A stretch of DNA of 16,641 nt. Origin: JAUWNJ01 sp034190305 (GTDB lineage: Bacteria; Planctomycetota; Phycisphaerae; SM23-33). The translations under genes and the position numbers were made by a program. The notes under the pieces were generated by a model. That model searched no databases. It was given only the letters and a program-made list of their open reading frames with translations, and was not told where the DNA came from. Positions 1 to 6,789 of this stretch are shown here, piece by piece (the stretch's first letter is position 1; every line of letters begins with the position of its first letter). The stretch lies in contig JAXHSV010000043.1 in assembly GCA_034190305.1 (NCBI GenBank), positions 1 to 16,641 on the forward strand. The letters run 5' to 3'.

Positions 1-13
1 ATAACGCCAGACC

Positions 14-41
14 CAGCCCAGCCATAGCCATGGCTGGGCTG
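14..41. repeat. Perfect 12-bp hairpin at the left edge
   Basis: The arms CAGCCCAGCCAT (14-25) and ATGGCTGGGCTG (30-41) pair perfectly around a 4-base loop. No T-run follows on either strand, so it is not a clear intrinsic terminator. It lies just before the transposase remnant and could be a dispersed palindrome, part of an insertion-sequence end, or the 3' hairpin of a gene outside the window. Confidence 0.6.
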
Positions 42-43
42 TA

Positions 44-715
44 ATGTCCGCTCTTCGACCGATTTTGCGAAAACCTGCGTTTGTCCGCTTTCGGAACTTA
101 CACAAAATACTTGACGCTATCAACTACATCGTGGGCCTTGCCAAGAACGAGGTCCTCAAACGGCTTACCGAGCCGCATCTACAGCGTGCAAAAGAGCAAT
201 TTGAACTTACAGGGCAAAAGCAGAGAATTTTCGCCGAGGTTGAATACTGCGCGGCTACCTGGGACAGAAGGCGTCGTGTAGTCATCAAGGCCGAGCACGG
301 TAGCGGAGGCGCCAATCAGCGATTCGTCGTCAGCAACCCGCCGAGCGATCCGCAGTTGTTGTATGACCAGGTGTATTGTCAGCGTGGTGATATGGAGAAT
401 CGGATCAAGGAACAACAACTTGACCTGTTCGCCGACCGAACGAGCTGCCACGGCTTTGTGGCCAATCAGTTCAGGCTTTTACTTTCATCAGCCGCATACG
501 TGCTGCTCGAATCGCTTCGTCGGCTTGGTCTGGAAGGGACTGAATTGTCCCGATCCCAGTCCGGGGCTATTCGCCTTATACTTTTGAAGATTGGAGCGAG
601 AATTACTTGTTCGTTTCGGAGGGTTGTACTTCATCTTGCCGTGGGTTATCCATTCAAAGAACTCTTTGCAAGAGTATTGTCACGTCTGCGCAATCCAGTG
701 CTTGCGCCCACCTGA
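44..715 (+). pseudogene. IS1380-family transposase, C-terminal remnant
   Basis: From about base 119 the frame matches the last third of IS1380-family (DDE) transposases: a YIVGLAKN segment, then VVIKAEH, then YCQRGDMENRIKEQQ with the catalytic Glu, then LFADRTSCH and LLLSSAAYVLLESLRR, and a tail with LLKIGARI. Family members are usually about 430-460 residues. Here only about 200 are present, and the two catalytic Asp residues of the N-terminal part are missing, so the product cannot transpose. The first 20-25 codons after the ATG at 44 (through the direct repeat at 98-121) do not look like transposase and are probably a junction created by deletion. The frame is still open to a TGA at 713-715, which suggests fairly recent loss. 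Family assignment is confident; the mechanism of truncation is inferred. Confidence 0.85.
98..121 (+). repeat. 24-bp direct repeat, copy 1 (IS-associated)
   Basis: This 24-bp segment begins TTACACA and ends TTGACGCTATC. It matches 740-763 at 22 of 24 positions in the same orientation. It joins directly to the transposase-like frame, so the truncation point of the IS1380 remnant falls at or just after this repeat. Confidence 0.75.
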
Positions 716-739
716 GTTGACCAAATCCCAGTTCTGGTA

Positions 740-763
740 TTACACACAATATTTGACGCTATC
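740..763 (+). repeat. 24-bp direct repeat, copy 2 (IS-associated)
   Basis: This is the second copy, 22 of 24 identical to 98-121, lying 24 bases after the transposase stop codon. The position fits a right-hand end of the insertion sequence. A direct rather than inverted orientation suggests the left copy is the right end of another IS copy, fused to this one by deletion. That reading is inference. Confidence 0.7.
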
Positions 764-864
764 CCACGACCGCCCCAACGGGGCTGGCCTATAAAAAACG
801 CCCGATTTCCCAGTGGGTTAAGCGCGAACGCCCCTTGCGTGGCTAAAACAAAACCAGGGATGAT

Positions 865-1848
865 TCAGCCAAGCGCCTTGGCGACAGCGATGGTATTGGA
901 AAGTAGCATAGCGACGGTAACGGGTCCGACGCCGCCGGGTACGGGCGTTATGGCGCCGGCGATTTGGCCGGCAGCCTCGAAATCGACGTCCCCGACCGTC
1001 TGCATGGCGTTTTCGCCTTTGTCGTCTTTGACAGGTTCGCCGTTTTCGTCCAACCCCTTCGGTATGCGGTTGATGGCTACGTCGATGACGACAGCGCCGG
1101 GTTTAATCATGTCAGCTGATATCAGCGGGTTCAGGTCGGGAACCTTGACGTCTTCGCCTGCTTTTTTTCGCCGTCGGTAGGCGCCCCAGCGGGCCTGCGA
1201 AACGCCGGCGGCGACAATCAGCACGTCGGCCCGGCGGGTGTGAGAAGAAAGGTCCTTCGTGGCGACGTGGCAGACGGTAACGGTCGGCGATGCGTTCGGG
1301 CTTTGAAGCAGGATCATTGCGATGGGTTTTCCGACGATCTCGCTGTGTCCGACGACGACCGTTTCGGCGCCGGCAAGGTCGCCGCAGGTGCGATTGAGCA
1401 GTTCCACCGCCGCCATCGGCGTGCACGGCGCCACCGTCCCGCCACCGTAGAACAATTTTCCCATGTTCTCCGGGTGCATGCCCTCGACGTCTTTTGCCGG
1501 TGATATAGCGACCTGCACCTTGCGAGCGTCTATCTGGGCCGGCAGGGGCATCTGAAGAATGATTCCGGTCGTCTCGGCCGAGGTGTTCAGTTCGGCGATT
1601 TTCCTCAGCAGGTCGTCCTGTGAGATTTCGGCGGGCAGTTTCAGCAGTTCGTACTCGATACCGACCGATTCGCACGCCTTGGCCTGCATGTTGGTGTAGA
1701 TTTTCGAGGCAGGGTTTTCGCCTACCTGCACAGCCGTCAGGTGAGGTTTCCTGCCGGCCTCTGCCAGTTCTCCTGCATCCGCCGCTACCTGTTTTCTGAT
1801 TTCCTCGGCGACTGCGTTTCCGTCGATTATCTTCGCGGACACATTCAT
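865..1848 (-). CDS. folD: FolD: methylene-THF dehydrogenase / methenyl-THF cyclohydrolase with altered active site
   Basis: Cytosolic folate enzyme interconverting 5,10-methylene-, methenyl- and 10-formyl-THF. Family signatures in order: QVGENPASKIY (41-51), ILQMPLP (97-103), SPAKDVEGMHP (116-126), CTPMAAVELL, the dinucleotide-binding VVVGHSEIVGKP (164-175) and TPVPGGVGPVTVAML near the C terminus. The usual catalytic Lys of YxxxK is Gln55, and the Asp of KDVDG is Glu122; the conserved Gln (Q99) is kept. At 327 residues it is longer than the usual 280-300, through two loops (about 219-242, basic, and about 262-280). The ATG at 1848 sits immediately after GAGGAG, so a GTG six bases later (1842) has better spacing and may be the true start. 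In-frame codons further upstream lie in a repeat and were rejected. It is last in the fhs-metF-folD operon. Confidence 0.95.
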   Translation of the reverse strand: MNVSAKIIDGNAVAEEIRKQVAADAGELAEAGRKPHLTAVQVGENPASKIYTNMQAKACESVGIEYELLKLPAEISQDDLLRKIAELNTSAETTGIILQMPLPAQIDARKVQVAISPAKDVEGMHPENMGKLFYGGGTVAPCTPMAAVELLNRTCGDLAGAETVVVGHSEIVGKPIAMILLQSPNASPTVTVCHVATKDLSSHTRRADVLIVAAGVSQARWGAYRRRKKAGEDVKVPDLNPLISADMIKPGAVVIDVAINRIPKGLDENGEPVKDDKGENAMQTVGDVDFEAAGQIAGAITPVPGGVGPVTVAMLLSNTIAVAKALG

Positions 1849-1872
1849 CTCCTCTTGCTGAAAAAAGACGTT

Positions 1873-1955
1873 AACCACAAAGAACACAAAGGGCACAAAG
1901 AAAACATTTTTACTTAAACAAATTTCCCTGTCTTTTCTTTGTGCCCTTTGTGGTT
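1873..1955. repeat. CACAAAG inverted-repeat element, copy 1
   Basis: The left arm is 32 bases (1873-1904) made of three units, ACCACAAAG, AACACAAAG and GGCACAAAG, ending AAAA. The right arm is the 23-base inverse (1933-1955), which lacks the middle unit; the loop is AT-rich. The element starts 9 bases past the metF stop codon and lies between metF and folD. The 32-base arm is 29/32 identical to the distal arm of the copy after pyrF (15601-15632). A stem of this size could terminate transcription or protect the metF 3' end, but it has no classical GC stem, so function is open. Confidence 0.85.
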
Positions 1956-1964
1956 CAGGTTTTT

Positions 1965-2831
1965 TTACAGTTTCAGCGCGTTATAGACCGTCGTTACCGG
2001 TTCGGTCTTGTTGAGGCAATAAAAGTGCAGCCCTGGAGTTCCGTTGTCCCAGAGGTCCTGGCACTGCCTGACGGCCAGTTCGATGCCCTTTTTTCGGGTT
2101 TCCTCCAGGTCGTCTGCAATCGGTTCAAATGTATCCCTGATGAAATCCGGTATTGTCGCGCCGCACGTATTGCAGAAGTCGATCAGTTTCGGGTAGTTGG
2201 TGATGGTGAGCATCCCCGGCAGCAATCGCATGTTAACGCCTTCGGCGCGGACGCGGTCACGGAATTCATAGTAGATGTTGTTATCGAAGAACAGTTGCGT
2301 AAAGACGACCTCGGCTCCGGCGTCCTGTTTGACCTTGAGGTATTCGCTGTCGAGTTTTTTTGTGGGCGTCCGGGGGTGTCCTTCGGGAAAGCCCGGCGCG
2401 CCGATGCAGAAGAAATCATCATGCTCGCGGATCATCTTTATCAACTCATAGGCGAATTTCGGTTCATCGGGGCCTGGTTTGTAATCTTCATTGTCCGCCG
2501 GGGGGTCGCCAAGCAATGCCAGGATGTTTCTGATATCGGCGGCTTTGAATTGTTCCAGGGCGCCGCGTATGTCGTCGTAGGTGTGCTGGACGCACGTGAA
2601 GTGGTGGACCACCGGAAGGGCGAATCGCTTTTGCAGTTCCACGACGATCTCGAAGGTCGCCTTGCTGCTGGAGCCGCCGGCGCCGTAGGTAACGTTGAAA
2701 AAGTCCGCGACTTTCGCCAGTTCCTCGGCTGTCTCGTAGAGTTTCGCAGTTCCCTTCTCCGTCCGCGGGGGAAAGAACTCAAATGAAATAGTGCGCTGCT
2801 TTTCGGCGAACAATTCTGTAAGTTTTTTCAT
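1965..2831 (-). CDS. metF: 5,10-methylenetetrahydrofolate reductase
   Basis: Flavoenzyme reducing 5,10-methylene-THF to 5-methyl-THF, for methionine synthesis or the methyl branch of the Wood-Ljungdahl pathway. The 288 residues match the MetF length (E. coli 296). Landmarks: SFEFFPP with the catalytic Glu18, VTYGAGGS (47-54), LLGDPP with Asp109 at the FAD site, FTQLFFD with the substrate-binding Gln179, and GLHFYCLNK near the C terminus. The ATG at 2831 is the only sensible start; a GGAG lies 11 bases upstream. It follows fhs after about 110 bp in which I see no gene and no clear terminator, and precedes folD, so co-transcription from the fhs promoter is likely. The repeat hairpin directly after its stop may reduce read-through into folD. 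Confidence 0.96.
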   Translation of the reverse strand: MKKLTELFAEKQRTISFEFFPPRTEKGTAKLYETAEELAKVADFFNVTYGAGGSSSKATFEIVVELQKRFALPVVHHFTCVQHTYDDIRGALEQFKAADIRNILALLGDPPADNEDYKPGPDEPKFAYELIKMIREHDDFFCIGAPGFPEGHPRTPTKKLDSEYLKVKQDAGAEVVFTQLFFDNNIYYEFRDRVRAEGVNMRLLPGMLTITNYPKLIDFCNTCGATIPDFIRDTFEPIADDLEETRKKGIELAVRQCQDLWDNGTPGLHFYCLNKTEPVTTVYNALKL

Positions 2832-2943
2832 CTTTCAGGTATCTCCAAAAATGTTTGAGCATTGTTAACAAATCACGTCTTGCCATAACGGAGGAAGAAT
2901 CGGCAGGATTACAGGTCCGCCTTTTTTCTTCGCTACAACAACA

Positions 2944-4695
2944 TCAGTACATTCCGACGACGTTTCCGTTTTCGTCCAGGTCGATGTCCATGAACGCCGG
3001 TCTGCTCGGCAGGCCCGGCATTGTCCGCATTTTTCCCAGCAGGGGGAAGAGGAATCCCGCTCCGGCAGAGATTCGCACTTCGCGGACCGAGACGGTAAAG
3101 CCGCGAGGCACGCCCTTGAAATTCGGGTCGTGCGACAGCGAAAGGTGCGTCTTGGCCACACAGATCGGAAGGTGATTGAAGTTATTTTTTTCGTAAAGGG
3201 CTATTTGCTCTTCCGCCTGGTCGGAATATGTAATAGCGCCGGCGAGATACACCTTCCGGCAGATCGTCGCTATCTTGTCCTTGACGGACATCTCGTCGGG
3301 ATACAGAGGGTGGAATTCCGACGGTTTTTCGCAGGCTGATGCAACGGCTTCTGCCAGTTCGGCTGCGCCTTGTCCGCCTTTGGCCCAGTGGTTGCAGAGG
3401 ACGGCGGCTTCGGAGCCGGCCTGGTCTGCCGCCTTGCGTACAAGTTCCAGTTCGGCGTCGGTGTCGGTGGGAAACTGATTGACGGCTACGACAACGTGCA
3501 CGCCGAACATTTTGGCTATCTCGATACAACGGACCATATTGCACAGACCCGCTTCGAGCAGTTCGAGGTTCTCGTGCGTATATTCGTCGGCCAGCGGTCG
3601 GCCCGGCGTAACCTCCGGTCCGCCGCCGTGCATTTTCAGCGCCCTGATCGTGGCGACCAGCACGACGCAGTCCGGTTTCAGGCCTGAGTATCGGCACTTG
3701 ATGTCGAAGAACTTTTCCATACCGATGTCGGCGCCGAAACCTGATTCGGTAATGACGTAATCGGACAGTTTCAGCGCTATGCGGTCGGCGACAATTGAAC
3801 TGTTTCCGTGCGCGATGTTGGCGAACGGGCCGGTGTGGACGAAGACAGGCTGACCTTCGAGGGTTTGCATGAGGTTGGGCTTGATGGCGTCCTTGAGCAG
3901 TACGGCCATTGCACCGGCGCATCCGATTGTCTCGGCGGTCAGGAGTTGTCCGTTTCTTTTTTTCCCGATTATCATCCTTCCCAGGCGTGCGCGCAGGTCC
4001 TTCAGGTCACTCGCCAGGCCCAGTACAGCCATTACTTCGCTGGTGACGGCTATGGTGAAGTGCGCTTTTCTCCTCGGTCCGTCTATCCAGCTGTCGCCTA
4101 TCCCGATTTCGCATCCGCGGAGGGCGGCGTCGTTGACGTCCACAACCCGCCGCCAGGTGATTCCCCACGGGTCGATATTAAGGCGAGGCAGACCGGTATT
4201 AGCCCACTTCTTGTTGGTGGCGTGGTCTTCGTGCTTGATGCGGGCGTCGATGGCGGCTGCTAGGAGATTGTTGGCGATACTGACGGCGTGGATGTCGCCG
4301 GTCAGGTGCAGGTTGAACTCGTCCATCGGGATTACCTGGCTGTAGCCCCCGCCGGCGGCTCCGCCCTTGATGCCGAAGGTCGGACCCATCGACGGCTGAC
4401 GGATGCACAGGAAGGCGTTCTTTCCGATTACCCCCATTCCCTGCGTCAGTCCGACGGCAGTTGTCGTCTTACCCTCGCCCAGCGGGGTCGGTGTAATTGC
4501 CGTTACGTCGATGTACTTTCCGTCGGGTTTCTCGGCCAGACGGTCCAGGATGCTCAGGCATACTTTGGCCTTGTTTCGACCGTAAGGCTCCAGTTCATCC
4601 GGCGCTATTCCCGCAGCCTGGGCTATTTCGGTAATGGGTTTGGGCGTCGCTGCACGAGAAATCTCGATGTCGGACGGTACGGACTGTTTGCTCAT
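2944..4695 (-). CDS. fhs: Formate-tetrahydrofolate ligase
   Basis: ATP-dependent ligase converting formate plus THF to 10-formyl-THF in the cytosol. The 583-residue protein covers the whole family (usually about 555-560) with a slightly longer N terminus. Landmarks: P-loop TPTPLGEGKTTT (68-79), RQPSMGPTFGIKGGAAGGGYSQ, the DIHAV segment, VHTGPFANIAHGNSS, VITESGFGADIGMEKFFDIKCR, and a C-terminal GAGFLFPLLGKMRTMPGLP. All are typical of an active enzyme. The ATG at 4695 is preceded by AAAGGA at about 9 bases, and a promoter candidate lies 84 bases upstream. It is first of three folate genes (fhs, metF, folD). With them it provides formate to methyl-THF flux, which fits either one-carbon biosynthesis or a Wood-Ljungdahl methyl branch. 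No carbon-monoxide dehydrogenase or methyltransferase genes are in view to decide. Confidence 0.97.
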   Translation of the reverse strand: MSKQSVPSDIEISRAATPKPITEIAQAAGIAPDELEPYGRNKAKVCLSILDRLAEKPDGKYIDVTAITPTPLGEGKTTTAVGLTQGMGVIGKNAFLCIRQPSMGPTFGIKGGAAGGGYSQVIPMDEFNLHLTGDIHAVSIANNLLAAAIDARIKHEDHATNKKWANTGLPRLNIDPWGITWRRVVDVNDAALRGCEIGIGDSWIDGPRRKAHFTIAVTSEVMAVLGLASDLKDLRARLGRMIIGKKRNGQLLTAETIGCAGAMAVLLKDAIKPNLMQTLEGQPVFVHTGPFANIAHGNSSIVADRIALKLSDYVITESGFGADIGMEKFFDIKCRYSGLKPDCVVLVATIRALKMHGGGPEVTPGRPLADEYTHENLELLEAGLCNMVRCIEIAKMFGVHVVVAVNQFPTDTDAELELVRKAADQAGSEAAVLCNHWAKGGQGAAELAEAVASACEKPSEFHPLYPDEMSVKDKIATICRKVYLAGAITYSDQAEEQIALYEKNNFNHLPICVAKTHLSLSHDPNFKGVPRGFTVSVREVRISAGAGFLFPLLGKMRTMPGLPSRPAFMDIDLDENGNVVGMY

Positions 4696-4785
4696 CAGAT
4701 GCTTCCTTTGTATTTATTGATTCGGAGCAAAACCGGATCACAAGCCAGGGGGCAGTCGCAGCTTCCGGACCAATATTAAACCGAG

Positions 4786-4814
4786 ATAGTGCACCTGATA
4801 AATAAAATTGTCAA
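4786..4814 (-). promoter_or_regulatory. Candidate sigma70 promoter for fhs-metF-folD
   Basis: On the minus strand a perfect TTGACA (-35, 4809-4814) is followed after 17 bases by CACTAT (-10, 4786-4791, 3 of 6 matches). Transcription would start near 4779, leaving a leader of about 84 nt before the fhs ATG. The -35 box is good and the -10 weak. No recognisable THF riboswitch fold was seen in the leader. A small ATCCG/CGGAT hairpin (4816-4828) lies just upstream. Confidence 0.5.
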
Positions 4815-4863
4815 TATCCGGGACGGATGCCTCTCTTGTAGTTGCGCGGGCGGGCGGGCGGCG

Positions 4864-6759
4864 TCAATAATCTTTGATAATCCAGTCGCCCGGTCGGGGT
4901 TGAGGAAGTCCGACGTGCGGTGTCTTGCCGGTGATTTCCTGAATGGCCCAGGCGGCGGCTTGCATTACGCGCATATCGGGCCGGTCTTCGGTAAGTATCC
5001 AGCGAAGGTTATCCACCGCCTCGTCAGCCTTCAGTTTTCCCAGCGACTTGGCCGATTCGAACCGGCACCGCAGAACCGTGAACCTTCGAGATTGGGCCTT
5101 GTCGTATTCGTCCGAGCCTTTCTCGTGATCGCCTGCGGCATATTTCCAGCTCAGTTGGCGTTGTAGTTCTTCGACAACGGCTGGACGCGTCTGCTCATCC
5201 GTCATTTCCGGCATAAGCATATCCGCAGTCCAGGCCGACCGCTTGGCGCGAAATTGGCCGAAGCCCATAGAACTGAACCGAATCAATACAGGAAGGGCCT
5301 CGGAAATCTTTAGCGCTACGGCTGCGTGCAGCAGAGCGGCGGAGTTGTCTTCGGGCAGCGGTATCGGGTTCAGCGGGTTCAGGAACATCGACTTCAGCGC
5401 TTTTTCCGAGAAATCAGCACAAGCGGTCAGTTGCTTCATTATCGGACCGACGGCGCGACGGTCGCCGATCCGCCCCATCGACAATGCCAGTTGTTCCAAA
5501 ACGGGGTCCTTGAAATCCATACGTATCAGCAGGCCCAGGTGCGCTTCGTAGTCCCGGGTGCTCTTTGCCGACCCCAGCAGGTAACTCAGCGCCTTGAGAT
5601 TCCGGCGGGCCTTTTCTATCCGACGGGCAAGTTGTGAAACCTCGTCAGGAGGGATTGGTTTTTTGTGCGATTCGAGCAGTTCGAAATAATCCGTGCTGTT
5701 CTCTTTCATAAATGTGCCCGCCCTGGCGGAAACTGTTTCCGGCGCATTCATTTGTATGAGCGCATCTCGCGCCGCCAGATGGGTCTCGTCCGGTGGGGCC
5801 TGGAGCATGATCTCGAATATCCGGTCGATGGATTCGGTCCGCTTGAGTTTTCCGACGCCCCTGACCGCCGCCAGTCGCACCGGCGTCGAGTCGTCGTTCA
5901 GGAAAGCGCCGACTTTTTCCGCTTCACCGGCCGAGGTGAGACCTTCCACCGCGCCGCGTCGGATAAACGGGTTTTTATCATTTCCGCCGTCTATCAGCAG
6001 TTGTATGTACTTTTTTGGCGCATGGCGTCCAAGTGCGGAAAGGCACAGGCCTCGAACGGCAGGGGCGTCGCTTCGGGCCGGTTTCGACAGGGCTTCGGCC
6101 AGGATCGCGTCGGGTTCAGCCAGTGCGGCGTTTCTCGCCGCCGCCAGGCGGACGGAAATGTTATCATCAGAAAGGAGTTTCCGTAAGGTCTCCGCATCGG
6201 CTGACTTGGACAGGTCGGTAAGTGCATTAAGTGCCTCGGCGCGAACGGCGCCGGCGGAGTGATCGAGAAGTTTGACCAGCGCCACGGAAAGTCCCTGCCA
6301 TCGGACCTCTCTGGCGGCCCTTAAGGCCCCCTCCAAATCGTCGCCTGATGAATCCGTTCGCTCCAGCGCTTTGGTGAGCAGGCCGACAGCCTCGGCGGAT
6401 GTAAAATTACACAGAGCCAAAGCGGCGGCTGAACGTACACACCGGTCATTATCAGACAACGCCCGCTCCAGATGTGCAAGTGCAGCCGGATTGCGGGTCC
6501 GACCAAGGTCCGTTACCGCCTTTTCCCGTTCAAGCGGGTCGATACCGTTTTCGACCAGTTCGGCCAGAAGCCGGACCGTCCGGTCCGAACCGAAGTCCTG
6601 CCTCTTCATCTCGCCCCGGACAAAAGGCTCCGGTAGCGGTTTGCGATCAGCCTCGTCGGCACACAAAGCGACCGCCCAGACAGACAGCAAAGCAACCACA
6701 GAAGCAATGCCGCCGACAACCACCCCGCGCAATGTTTTGGAAACTGGAATTCTGGTCAT
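4864..6759 (-). CDS. Secreted or membrane-anchored HEAT-repeat protein
   Basis: A hydrophobic segment at residues 10-33 (VVVGGIASVVALLSVWAVALCA) follows a basic N terminus, so the protein is exported or anchored. The Cys at its end lacks a good lipobox because Leu precedes it. The rest of the 631 residues is helical repeats of HEAT type, with recurring patterns such as AVTDLGRTRNPAALAHLERAL, VRSAAALALCNF, VRAEALNALTDL, VRLAAARNAAL and VRLAAVRGVGKL. These form an extended protein-binding solenoid with no catalytic motif. It is last in the four-gene exporter operon, 30 bp after the permease, so it probably acts as a periplasmic partner or scaffold of that complex. No clear ribosome-binding site precedes the ATG, suggesting translational coupling. 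The substrate and partner are unknown. Confidence 0.85.
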   Translation of the reverse strand: MTRIPVSKTLRGVVVGGIASVVALLSVWAVALCADEADRKPLPEPFVRGEMKRQDFGSDRTVRLLAELVENGIDPLEREKAVTDLGRTRNPAALAHLERALSDNDRCVRSAAALALCNFTSAEAVGLLTKALERTDSSGDDLEGALRAAREVRWQGLSVALVKLLDHSAGAVRAEALNALTDLSKSADAETLRKLLSDDNISVRLAAARNAALAEPDAILAEALSKPARSDAPAVRGLCLSALGRHAPKKYIQLLIDGGNDKNPFIRRGAVEGLTSAGEAEKVGAFLNDDSTPVRLAAVRGVGKLKRTESIDRIFEIMLQAPPDETHLAARDALIQMNAPETVSARAGTFMKENSTDYFELLESHKKPIPPDEVSQLARRIEKARRNLKALSYLLGSAKSTRDYEAHLGLLIRMDFKDPVLEQLALSMGRIGDRRAVGPIMKQLTACADFSEKALKSMFLNPLNPIPLPEDNSAALLHAAVALKISEALPVLIRFSSMGFGQFRAKRSAWTADMLMPEMTDEQTRPAVVEELQRQLSWKYAAGDHEKGSDEYDKAQSRRFTVLRCRFESAKSLGKLKADEAVDNLRWILTEDRPDMRVMQAAAWAIQEITGKTPHVGLPQPRPGDWIIKDY

Positions 6760-6789
6760 TTGATATTGCTTCGATATTCGGAGTTTCTT

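Noticed and set aside
772..784. GCCCC/GGGGC hairpin as a folD terminator
   Set aside because: Only a 5-bp stem, about 80 bases past the folD stop, and no T-run follows on the minus strand.
1941..2786. A 281-codon open frame on the plus strand
   Set aside because: Antisense to metF, which has intact catalytic motifs. No recognisable domain.
4696..4785. THF riboswitch in the fhs leader
   Set aside because: I could not identify the conserved core or a plausible fold; only a promoter is supported.
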